The position numbers were made by a program, and so were the translations under genes. Shown piece after piece: positions 17,789 to 24,285 of a stretch of DNA of 38,526 nt. Origin of the DNA: Neptuniibacter sp. UBA6509. Lineage in GTDB: Bacteria > Pseudomonadota > Gammaproteobacteria > Pseudomonadales > Balneatricaceae. The notes below the pieces were generated by a model that saw only the letters and a list, made by a program, of their open reading frames with translations, ran no database searches and was not told the origin of the DNA. How positions within the stretch are numbered: the stretch's first letter is position 1; each line of letters opens with the position of its first letter. The DNA is taken from contig DJLT01000074.1 in assembly GCA_002435145.1 (NCBI GenBank), positions 1 through 38,526 on the forward strand. Direction: 5' to 3'.

Positions 17789-17833
17789 GACTACTTTAAA
17801 AGTATTCTTATATGAGACTATGTCTAAGTAGTC
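17789..17833. repeat. Inverted repeat upstream of the OmpA-type gene
   Basis: GACTACTT (17789-17796) is repeated in inverse as AAGTAGTC (17826-17833), 29 bases apart, about 70-120 bases upstream of the predicted promoter start. It could be a regulator site; no family consensus is recognised. Confidence 0.3.
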
Positions 17834-17905
17834 TACTATTTATGCTGGTCTTTACACTCTTCGTCTTTGGTCGATAGTATTATAAAGAATAATGCGTGCA
17901 AAAGG

Positions 17906-18205
17906 CTAGGGCAGTACTTTTTTGTACGGCTTCACTGTTACTTTTTTGTATACGCCTGCACTAATGTAAGGGTCATTATCAGCCCATTGCTGGGCTTCAG
18001 TCAGTGACGGAAACTCAGCCACAACTAAACTGCCTGTAAATCCTGCGCTGCCTGGATCTTCGCTATCAATAGCTGGATGAGGCCCTGCGATTAGTAGGCG
18101 TCCTTCTTCGTTTAGTTCTTTTAACCTTGCGATATGATCAGGTCGTGCAGCAAGGCGTTTTTCTAAACTATTTTCAATGTCTTCGGAAATGATGGCGTAA
18201 AACAC
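17906..18205 (-). CDS. yciI: YciI family protein
   Basis: A 99-residue protein that aligns end to end with E. coli Yci[31 protein letters not shown] and [16 protein letters not shown], ending in VKPYKKVLP. The family has a ferredoxin-like dimer fold with a His-Asp pair in a putative active site; the reaction is unknown, and a related domain in TftG acts as a dehydrochlorinase. The stop is followed by about 240 bases before ompA. It starts 17 bases after the yciB stop codon, so yciB and yciI are probably one operon. Confidence 0.9.
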   Translation of the reverse strand: MFYAIISEDIENSLEKRLAARPDHIARLKELNEEGRLLIAGPHPAIDSEDPGSAGFTGSLVVAEFPSLTEAQQWADNDPYISAGVYKKVTVKPYKKVLP

Positions 18206-18222
18206 GTATTGATCCTTAAAAA

Positions 18223-18768
18223 TTAGTCGTTATTTTCAGTATTTTCAATGTGGCGTGAAAGATAAATGCCTTGAAGGACAATAAAAATCACAGTGAGGCC
18301 CAACATACCAAAAAGTTTAAAGTTAACCCAAGCTTCTTCGCTGAAAGTGTAAGCAACAAAAAGGTTGAGTGCGCCCATAGCTATAAAAAATACAACCCAG
18401 GCAATATTAAGGTTTTTCCAGGCGAAGCTAGGCAGAGAAATATTGCTGCCCATTAATCTTTCGACAATGGTTTTTTCGCCGATAAATTGGCTGCCTAAAA
18501 AAGCTAAACCGAAAAGCCAGTTTACAACAGTAGGTTTCCACTGGATAAAGGTTTTATCTTGAAAAAGCACGGTTGCACCGCCCAAAACAATAACAAGACC
18601 GAGCGTCACTAACTGCATTTTTTCTATTTTGTGTGTGCGGATCCATGTATATAGCATCTGCAAAAGCGTAGCGGGTATGAGCACAGCGGTAGCGAGAATG
18701 ATGTCATTCGTTGTTTTGTATACAATAAAAAAGATAACGATAGGTAAAAAATCTAATAAAAGCTTCAT
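18223..18768 (-). CDS. yciB: Inner membrane septation protein YciB (IspA/IspZ)
   Basis: YciB is an inner membrane protein with about five transmembrane helices that contacts the division and elongation machinery and affects envelope integrity in E. coli. At 181 residues it matches the family length, with the hallmark start [30 protein letters not shown] and the [27 protein letters not shown] end. It is divergent from rnm with 68 bases between and is followed by yciI, an order shared with many gammaproteobacteria. Confidence 0.93.
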   Translation of the reverse strand: MKLLLDFLPIVIFFIVYKTTNDIILATAVLIPATLLQMLYTWIRTHKIEKMQLVTLGLVIVLGGATVLFQDKTFIQWKPTVVNWLFGLAFLGSQFIGEKTIVERLMGSNISLPSFAWKNLNIAWVVFFIAMGALNLFVAYTFSEEAWVNFKLFGMLGLTVIFIVLQGIYLSRHIENTENND

Positions 18769-18836
18769 AAACGCCTTAATAAGGTAGTTAGGTAAAGATT
18801 AATTATAAGGTTGCTGAAGCTTTATATAAACAGTGA

Positions 18837-19679
18837 ATGAATATGGATTTACCAAAATACGACCTGCATTGCCACTCTACTGCATCTGATGGTTCTTTAG
18901 ATCCTATGGATTTGATAGAAAAAGCTCGGCAGAAAAAGATTAAAGTGCTCGCGATCACTGATCACGACACGCTAAAAGGCGTTGAGCCTTTTTTGGGTAA
19001 AGATTTGGACGGTGTTCAACTTATTGCTGGAACCGAACTGACTTGCGTATGGAATAAGCGAATGCTCCATATTATAGGTTTGGGGATGGATGTTAATTCT
19101 CAAAAGCTGCAAGGTTATCTGGATTCGCTTTCAGAATTAAGAACTGCTCGTGCAAGGAAAATAGCAGATCAGTTAATGACTATGGGGTTGCCTGATATAT
19201 TTCTTGCGGCCAAAGAAAAAGCGGGTGGGGGAGTGATTGGCCGGCCGCATTTTGCAAAAGTTATGTTAGAACAGGGTTTGGTTACTTCTGAGCAGCAGGC
19301 TTTTAAAAAGTATTTAGGTATAGGCAAAAAAGGTGATGTGAAAATGGAGTGGCCCTCGTTGGAAGAGGCTGTTTCAGTTATTCATGGTGCCGGGGGTGTT
19401 TCGATCTTAGCGCACCCTACAAAATATAAGATGACTTTTACTAAACTGCGTTTGGTCATTAGAGGTTTTGTTGATGTAGGTGGAAAAGGGATTGAAGTAT
19501 CCTATCCGGGAATGACGCCAGATCATCATTTTCAATTACTCAGAATTGCCAAAGAGAATGATTTGATGCTTTCTGCAGGAAGTGATTTTCATACGCCTGG
19601 AAATACTTGGACTGATTTAGGTAAATACCCTCCGTTAAAAAGTAATGAAAATCATGTATTAAATGCGTTACTTCAATAA
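18837..19679 (+). CDS. rnm: PHP-domain phosphoesterase, RNase AM (YciV/TrpH) family
   Basis: The E. coli homologue Rnm is a 5'-3' exonuclease that matures the 5' ends of ribosomal RNAs and also hydrolyses pAp. This 280-residue protein has the four PHP motifs with their metal ligands: DLHCHSTASDGS (near residue 10), ITDHDT (about 43), a central SILAHPTKY and GSDFHTPG near the C-terminus. The start is ATG at 18837, with ATG at 18843 two codons later equally possible. Next comes yciO, as in E. coli near the trp operon, although no trp genes are present. Confidence 0.92.
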   Translation: MNMDLPKYDLHCHSTASDGSLDPMDLIEKARQKKIKVLAITDHDTLKGVEPFLGKDLDGVQLIAGTELTCVWNKRMLHIIGLGMDVNSQKLQGYLDSLSELRTARARKIADQLMTMGLPDIFLAAKEKAGGGVIGRPHFAKVMLEQGLVTSEQQAFKKYLGIGKKGDVKMEWPSLEEAVSVIHGAGGVSILAHPTKYKMTFTKLRLVIRGFVDVGGKGIEVSYPGMTPDHHFQLLRIAKENDLMLSAGSDFHTPGNTWTDLGKYPPLKSNENHVLNALLQ

Positions 19680-19757
19680 AACTTAAGATGTGTGCGCATG
19701 TCTTTGTGGATGAGTTATAATAGTTTGTGTTTCATTTGTGCTTAAGTAAGGTAAATT

Positions 19758-20378
19758 GTGAGTCAGTTTTTTCAAATACATCCTGAAAATCCGCAGCAAC
19801 GGTTAATCAATCAAGCTGTTGAAATTATTAATAATGGTGGGGTTGTTATATATCCTACTGATTGTGCTTATGCATTAGGGTGTCATCTAGGTGATAAACG
19901 AGCCCTAGAGAAAATAAAAAAAATTAGGCAATTAGATGATAAACACAACTTTACACTGGTTTGTCGTGATTTAAGTGAAATTAGCACTTATGCCAAAGTA
20001 GATAATACAAATTACCGTTTATTAAAAGCGTATACGCCAGGCGCTTACACTTTTATTCTTAAAGCAACGGCTGAAGTCCCTAGACGGCTGTTACATCCTA
20101 AAAGAAGAACGATAGGCATTCGGGTGCCTGACAACCCAATTGCGCTTGCATTAACAGAAGCTTTGGGTGAGCCAATTATGAGTACCTCTCTTATTATGCC
20201 GGGTGATGATATGCCATTAATGGACCCCTATGATATGAGGCAGTTATTGCAGCACCAGGTCGATTTGATTATCGATGGTGGTTATTGTGGGTTAGAAGCA
20301 ACTAGTGTTATTAATCTAGTTGAAGAGGTTCCTGAGGTTGTTCGCGAAGGGGCTGCGGATGTTGCAGGTTTCTTATAA
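19758..20378 (+). CDS. yciO: YciO, Sua5/YrdC-like domain protein
   Basis: A 206-residue protein with the YrdC/Sua5 fold, which in TsaC makes threonylcarbamoyl-AMP for the t6A modification of tRNA. YciO orthologues have weak or uncertain activity of that kind. Visible motifs are GGVVIYPTDCAYALGC, KIRQLDDKHNFTLVC, YTPGAYTFILKAT and GIRVPDN. The start is GTG with TAAGG about seven bases upstream. The 78-base gap to rnm contains a TATAAT-like -10 at 19716-19721 without a convincing -35, so a separate promoter is possible. Confidence 0.9.
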   Translation: MSQFFQIHPENPQQRLINQAVEIINNGGVVIYPTDCAYALGCHLGDKRALEKIKKIRQLDDKHNFTLVCRDLSEISTYAKVDNTNYRLLKAYTPGAYTFILKATAEVPRRLLHPKRRTIGIRVPDNPIALALTEALGEPIMSTSLIMPGDDMPLMDPYDMRQLLQHQVDLIIDGGYCGLEATSVINLVEEVPEVVREGAADVAGFL

Positions 20379-20391
20379 TTAATATTTTTAC

Positions 20392-20419
20392 TTGATTAAT
20401 CTTTATCTATAAAGATAAT
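20392..20419 (+). promoter_or_regulatory. Candidate sigma-70 promoter of the H-NS gene
   Basis: TTGATT (20392-20397) and GATAAT (20414-20419) are separated by 16 bases, giving a leader of about 30 bases. An 18-base palindrome (20399-20416) fills the spacer and the 8-base palindrome ACTTAAGT (20421-20428) covers the predicted start. Confidence 0.4.
20399..20416. repeat. Palindrome within the H-NS promoter
   Basis: ATCTTTA (20399-20405) and TAAAGAT (20410-20416) are perfect inverted arms with a TCTA centre. It lies in the spacer of the predicted promoter, a place suited to repressor binding or H-NS self-control. Confidence 0.45.
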
Positions 20420-20455
20420 TACTTAAGTGTTGTTTAATTCGACGAGTATAATTAG

Positions 20456-20848
20456 ATGTCTGATTTTTTAAAAATTCTAACGCGTAAAAACTCTCTTCGT
20501 AAACAGTGTCAGGAATTAACTGTTTCAGAACTTGAAAAAGTAATTTCAGATTTAACTGTAATTACGGATGATAAGCGCGAAGCGGAAGAAGCGTTTCAGG
20601 CAGCAGAAAAGGAAAAAGTTGCTAAGATTGAGGCTATCCGTCAAAGCATGTTGGATGCAGGCGTTGATATGAATGATTTAATGGGCATGATTGGAGAGGT
20701 TGCTTCTCCTAAGAAAAAGGTCCAGCCAAAATATCGTATTGTAGATGATGAAGGTGTTGAACATGAGTGGTCAGGTCGCGGTCGTACACCGTTATCTTTT
20801 CAGGCTTACTTTGATAAAGGATTTACTAAAGACGACTGCTTAATTTAA
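20456..20848 (+). CDS. hns: H-NS family nucleoid-associated protein
   Basis: H-NS proteins bind curved AT-rich DNA, bridge it and silence transcription. This 130-residue protein has an N-terminal helical oligomerisation region (about 1-65, with LRKQCQELTVSELEKVISDL), a Lys-rich linker (85-92) and the C-terminal DNA-binding domain with the conserved loop EWSGRGRTP (104-112) in place of the enteric TWTGQGRTP. Length is near E. coli H-NS (137). The ribosome site is weak (GACGAG ten or so bases upstream). It stands alone with its own candidate promoter and a strong terminator. It may not be the only H-NS-like protein of the genome. Confidence 0.9.
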   Translation: MSDFLKILTRKNSLRKQCQELTVSELEKVISDLTVITDDKREAEEAFQAAEKEKVAKIEAIRQSMLDAGVDMNDLMGMIGEVASPKKKVQPKYRIVDDEGVEHEWSGRGRTPLSFQAYFDKGFTKDDCLI

Positions 20849-20869
20849 TATAAGGCAGAGTCTTTATTA

Positions 20870-20902
20870 GAAAGCCCTTTTCATTTTGAAAGGGCTTTTT
20901 TA
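20870..20902 (+). terminator. Intrinsic terminator after hns
   Basis: AAAGCCCTTT (20871-20880) pairs perfectly with AAAGGGCTTT (20889-20898) over ten positions, followed by a T-run. The arms allow function on both strands. Between it and rluB (about 120 bases) I see only AT-rich sequence. Confidence 0.92.
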
Positions 20903-21021
20903 TTGCTTATTTCTAAATTAGCTTTTCTTTTAAATGAGTTTCTAAATTAGTTATAAAGCAGTTGTTTATTAATAATCATCGGTCAGGGTGGTCGATGATT
21001 TGAAAAAAGAAGGTGCGTCAC

Positions 21022-21852
21022 ATGTCAGATGAAAAGTTACACAAAGTTTTGGCGCGCTCCGGTATTGGCTCACGTCGTGAGATGGAGCGTTGGATTAAAG
21101 AAGGGCGAGTAACGGTCAATGATAAAGTTGCTACTTTAGGGGATAGAATTTCCGAAGGTGATGTGGCTTCTGTTGACGGGGCGCCTGTTAATTTGATTTT
21201 TGATAGACAGTCCGAAAGGCGAGTGCTTATTTATAATAAGCCTGTGGGTGAAATATGTACGAGGCATGACCCTGAAGGGCGCCCTACGGTATTCGATCAT
21301 CTGCCTCCTTTAAAAGAGGGGCGTTGGATTGCGATAGGCCGTTTAGATATAAATACTTCAGGCTTGTTGTTGTTTACGACGGATGGTGACTTAGCTAATG
21401 CATTGATGCATCCGTCTGCGCAGATTGACCGTGAATATGCGGTGCGTGTCTTGGGTAATGTTGATGATGCTCTGCTTAAGCGTTTAACGGACGGTGTGCT
21501 GTTAGAAGATGGTATGGCAAAGTTTACTGATGTTCAGTTCTTTGATGGTGAAGGCGCGAATAAGTGGTATCACTGTGTTGTGATGGAGGGGCGTAACCGT
21601 GAAGTTCGACGCCTTTGGGAGTCACAAGAGATTCAAGTGAGTCGTTTGAAGCGTGTGCGTTTTGGGCCCGTTTTTCTTCCAAGTGATGTGCGTGCAGGCA
21701 CTTGGAAGCTTCTTGAAGATAAAGAGGTTAATTCGCTTTCTCAGATGTTGGAGTTAAAGCCTAAGAAGGGTGCTCGGATGTCGGTTGTAGAAAAGCAAAA
21801 GTTTGAGCGTCGTTACAAGAAGCAGAAAGCAAGAAGAATGGAAGGTAAGTAG
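21022..21852 (+). CDS. rluB: 23S rRNA pseudouridine synthase RluB
   Basis: RluB makes pseudouridine 2605 in 23S rRNA. The 276-residue protein has an N-terminal S4 RNA-binding domain (about 1-60; EKLHKVLARSGIGSRREMERWI), then the RsuA/RluB-type catalytic domain with Asp109 in GRLDINTSGLLLFTTDGDL, and a basic tail (KQKFERRYKKQKARR) typical of RluB. RluB is favoured over RsuA or RluE by the order with yciO and yciK near by. I chose the ATG at 21022, eight bases after AAGG; a GTG at 21013 overlaps that ribosome site and is unlikely. Confidence 0.92.
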   Translation: MSDEKLHKVLARSGIGSRREMERWIKEGRVTVNDKVATLGDRISEGDVASVDGAPVNLIFDRQSERRVLIYNKPVGEICTRHDPEGRPTVFDHLPPLKEGRWIAIGRLDINTSGLLLFTTDGDLANALMHPSAQIDREYAVRVLGNVDDALLKRLTDGVLLEDGMAKFTDVQFFDGEGANKWYHCVVMEGRNREVRRLWESQEIQVSRLKRVRFGPVFLPSDVRAGTWKLLEDKEVNSLSQMLELKPKKGARMSVVEKQKFERRYKKQKARRMEGK

Positions 21853-21869
21853 CCTTTCTTTCAGACAAT

Positions 21870-21896
21870 AAAAAGCAGCACTTGGCTGCTTTTTTA
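21870..21896. terminator. Bidirectional terminator between rluB and yciK
   Basis: AAAAAGCAGC (21870-21879) pairs with GCTGCTTTTT (21885-21894) with a five-base loop and flanking A and T runs, so it can end transcription of both convergent genes. Confidence 0.88.
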
Positions 21897-21911
21897 TTAG
21901 TTGGTTTTTCA

Positions 21912-22652
21912 TTATTGAGCGTCGAGTGATTGCCCGTTTACTTCTAGGCTGTCACGGCCCATGAGATATAAATACAGCGGCATAATATCTTCAGGTGCAG
22001 TCACGGATGCTGGGTTTTCAGCAGGATAAGCGCTCGATCTCATTTGAGTACGTGTGGCACCTGGATTGATACAGTTAGCGCGAATGTTGCTTATATTTTC
22101 AACTTCGTCAGCAAGTGTCTGCATTAGGCCTTCGGTTGCAAACTTAGAAACGCCATATGCGCCCCAATATGCACGGCCCTTTCTGCCTACAGATGATGAT
22201 GTGAAAACAATGGAAGCATTCTCAGATCGCTCTAAAAGAGGCATGAGTATCTGGGTTAGCATGAAAGGCGCATTTAAGTTGACCTGCATGACTTGTTGCC
22301 AGATTACAGGATCGTAAGTTTGGATGTGAGTTCTAACACCCAGTAGGCCTGCGTTGTGAAGGATGCCATCTATGCGTCCAAACTCTTGTTCAAGCGTGTT
22401 TGTTAGCTCAATGAAATCATGTTCTTGAGCGCTTTCTAGATTGAGAGGTACTAGAGCGGGCTGCGGGTGTCCTGCAGCTTCGATCTCGTCATAGACCTGT
22501 TCCAGCTTTTCTAGAGTGCGACCGAGTAAAATGACCGTTGCGCCGTGTGCAGCGAATGTTTTAGCTGCGACGCGGCCAATGCCTGCGCCTGCGCCGGTTA
22601 CCAGAATAATTCGGTCTTTTAAAAGATCTTCCGGTGCCTGGTACTCAAACAT
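21912..22652 (-). CDS. yciK: Short-chain dehydrogenase YciK
   Basis: A 246-residue SDR that aligns with E. coli YciK along its length; the substrate is unknown. The cofactor motif TGAGAGIG is at 19-26, NAG at 100-102, the catalytic serine region TSSSVGRKG at 151-159 and Tyr166/Lys170 in YGVSK. The start is ATG at 22652 with TAGGA upstream, 16 bases after the mupP stop. A longer open frame to 22796 runs antiphase over mupP, adds 48 residues lacking SDR features and is rejected. This is the last gene of ubiG-mupP-yciK. Confidence 0.93.
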   Translation of the reverse strand: MFEYQAPEDLLKDRIILVTGAGAGIGRVAAKTFAAHGATVILLGRTLEKLEQVYDEIEAAGHPQPALVPLNLESAQEHDFIELTNTLEQEFGRIDGILHNAGLLGVRTHIQTYDPVIWQQVMQVNLNAPFMLTQILMPLLERSENASIVFTSSSVGRKGRAYWGAYGVSKFATEGLMQTLADEVENISNIRANCINPGATRTQMRSSAYPAENPASVTAPEDIMPLYLYLMGRDSLEVNGQSLDAQ

Positions 22653-22668
22653 AATTTTTGATCCTAAT

Positions 22669-23352
22669 TCAAGTGCGTAAATCGGTATAAATAGATTGTA
22701 GCAGGGGCTGTAGTTCAGTTGCACATTCAATGTAGTGGTCTGCAAGCCAGTCTTGGGGGGCTTCTTGGGCGTCAAGGTAGCCATAGGTTGCTGCAATGGT
22801 CATCATCCCAGCCCTGTTGCCTGCTTGTATATCGCGGATATGATCACCGACATAAATACTCTGTTCCGCTTTACAGCCTATCTCGCTACAGGCAAGAAAA
22901 AGAGCTTCAGGATGTGGTTTTCGTTCGGTTACATGGTCTGGGCAGATGACTGTGCTAGCTTTTTCAGCGAGACCTAGGCCTTGCATAACTGGGGTTGTGT
23001 ATAACTCAGGCTTGTTGGTAACTATGCCCCATGGGATATCATGTTCTGTTAACCAGTTGAGGCAGTTGTTTAGCCCGGGGAAAAGTTTACTGTCGACGTC
23101 TAAATGTTCGAGGTAGAGTGCTAGCATGCGCTGATGAAGGTTATCAAACCCTTCGTCACCTTCTTTAAGGCCGAAGGCCGCCGCGACCATTGCGCGTGCG
23201 CCATTGGATACAAACCTGCGAATGTACTCGTATGTGACCGGTTGTTTCTGTTCCTCGCGCAACAGTTGGTTGATAACCCAGTGGAAGTCTGGTGCGGTAT
23301 CGATTAGCGTGCCGTCAAGATCAAAGAGTACAGATGCGGGCTTTGTAGTCAT
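22669..23352 (-). CDS. mupP: N-acetylmuramic acid 6-phosphate phosphatase MupP (HAD family)
   Basis: MupP removes phosphate from MurNAc-6-P so that MurNAc can enter the AmgK-MurU recycling route to UDP-MurNAc, bypassing fosfomycin-sensitive synthesis. The 227-residue HAD hydrolase has the nucleophile motif DLDGT (Asp11, Asp13), the TNKP motif II, a lysine in TERKPHPE and GDHIRDIQAG as motif IV, plus a helical cap (about 20-85). Many such proteins are called phosphoglycolate phosphatase (gph), but the ubiG-mupP-yciK order is that of Pseudomonas mupP. amgK and murU are not in the window. It is one base from the ubiG stop. Confidence 0.85.
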   Translation of the reverse strand: MTTKPASVLFDLDGTLIDTAPDFHWVINQLLREEQKQPVTYEYIRRFVSNGARAMVAAAFGLKEGDEGFDNLHQRMLALYLEHLDVDSKLFPGLNNCLNWLTEHDIPWGIVTNKPELYTTPVMQGLGLAEKASTVICPDHVTERKPHPEALFLACSEIGCKAEQSIYVGDHIRDIQAGNRAGMMTIAATYGYLDAQEAPQDWLADHYIECATELQPLLQSIYTDLRT

Positions 23353-23353
23353 C

Positions 23354-24079
23354 TTATGCTGGCTTCTCGGTCGCGATCATATAATTCACGTCTACATCGG
23401 TAGGGTGTAAGCTGTATTTCTTTGTTAGCGGATTATAAGTTAAACCGCACATTTCGGTGCTTTGTAGTCCGCTCTCTCTAATCCAAGTGCCTAATTCTGA
23501 AGGTCGAATGAATTTTTTAAAGTCATGGGTACCGTCTGGTACGAGCTTTAAAAGCTTTTCTGCGCCAACGATTGCGAATAGGTAACTTTTAGGGTTTCTA
23601 TTCAGCGTTGAGAAGAAAAGAGTTCCGCCAGGTTTGCATAGCTTGGCGCAGGCTTGGACAATAGAGGAGGGGTCTGGAACATGTTCCAGCATTTCCATGC
23701 AGGTAACGACATCGAAAGATTCAGGTTGCTCCGCTGCAAGCTCCTCAACAGTGATCTGTTTGTAATTAACATTTACACCGCTTTCTAGACCATGCAGTTT
23801 GGCTATTTTTAAAGGTGCAGCGCCCATATCTATGCCGGTAACCGTTGCGCCTCGCTGAGCCATAGATTCTGATAAGATGCCGCCGCCGCAGCCGACGTCC
23901 AAAACATTTTTTTCACTGAGTTGGGCTATTCGATCAATAAAGCCAACGCGTAATGGATTGATCTCATGAAGAGGTTTGAATTCGCTGTTTTTATCCCACC
24001 ACTTATTGGCAAGCTCTTCGAATTTAGCAATTTCTTCTGGATCGATGTTCTGTTGAGCAGTCTTATCTGGCTGAGTCAT
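23354..24079 (-). CDS. ubiG: Ubiquinone biosynthesis O-methyltransferase UbiG
   Basis: UbiG carries out both O-methylation steps of ubiquinone synthesis with S-adenosylmethionine. The 241-residue protein opens with [18 protein letters not shown] and has the SAM loop DVGCGGG (61-67), the acidic GIDMGAAPL and the [11 protein letters not shown] motif, all diagnostic. It begins the ubiG-mupP-yciK operon, is divergent from gyrA and shares about 206 bases with it. The gyrA-ubiG adjacency is usual in gammaproteobacteria. Confidence 0.95.
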   Translation of the reverse strand: MTQPDKTAQQNIDPEEIAKFEELANKWWDKNSEFKPLHEINPLRVGFIDRIAQLSEKNVLDVGCGGGILSESMAQRGATVTGIDMGAAPLKIAKLHGLESGVNVNYKQITVEELAAEQPESFDVVTCMEMLEHVPDPSSIVQACAKLCKPGGTLFFSTLNRNPKSYLFAIVGAEKLLKLVPDGTHDFKKFIRPSELGTWIRESGLQSTEMCGLTYNPLTKKYSLHPTDVDVNYMIATEKPA

Positions 24080-24217
24080 AGCGATCTTTCGTTCGTGAAT
24101 TTTTAATCTATTCTAACACTGCTACGTGCTTCAGAAATAGTCGGGCATACAAATGTAGGGTTTATTAGAATTAATTGTATAAGCCCTTATTTTTTCAGGA
24201 TTCCCTTTGTGAATATG

Positions 24218-24226
24218 TGATATACT
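24218..24226 (+). promoter_or_regulatory. Extended -10 promoter of gyrA
   Basis: TGATATACT forms an extended -10 (TG, one base, TATACT), with no good -35 (GGATTC at 24198). The predicted start is near 24233, giving a leader of about 55 bases. Relaxation-dependent gyrase promoters elsewhere also depend on the -10 region. Confidence 0.5.
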
Positions 24227-24251
24227 TCCGCGGTTATAAATATCCGCGGAA
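24227..24251. repeat. GC-rich inverted repeat at the gyrA transcription start
   Basis: TTCCGCGG (24227-24234) and CCGCGGAA (24244-24251) are perfect inverted arms around a nine-base AT-rich loop. The repeat begins directly after the -10 and covers the predicted start, so it may be an operator, a cruciform site or a 5' hairpin protecting the mRNA. Confidence 0.6.
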
Positions 24252-24285
24252 ACCTTCCGTTGCGAGAGTGATTCAAGGATAGGGA

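Noticed and set aside
20447-20452. TATAAT just before the hns start codon as a promoter
   Set aside because: It would start transcription within or after the ATG; the TTGATT/GATAAT pair upstream is more reasonable.
22653-22796. 48-residue N-terminal extension of yciK
   Set aside because: It overlaps mupP in another frame, and the SDR N-terminus and ribosome site point to the ATG at 22652.
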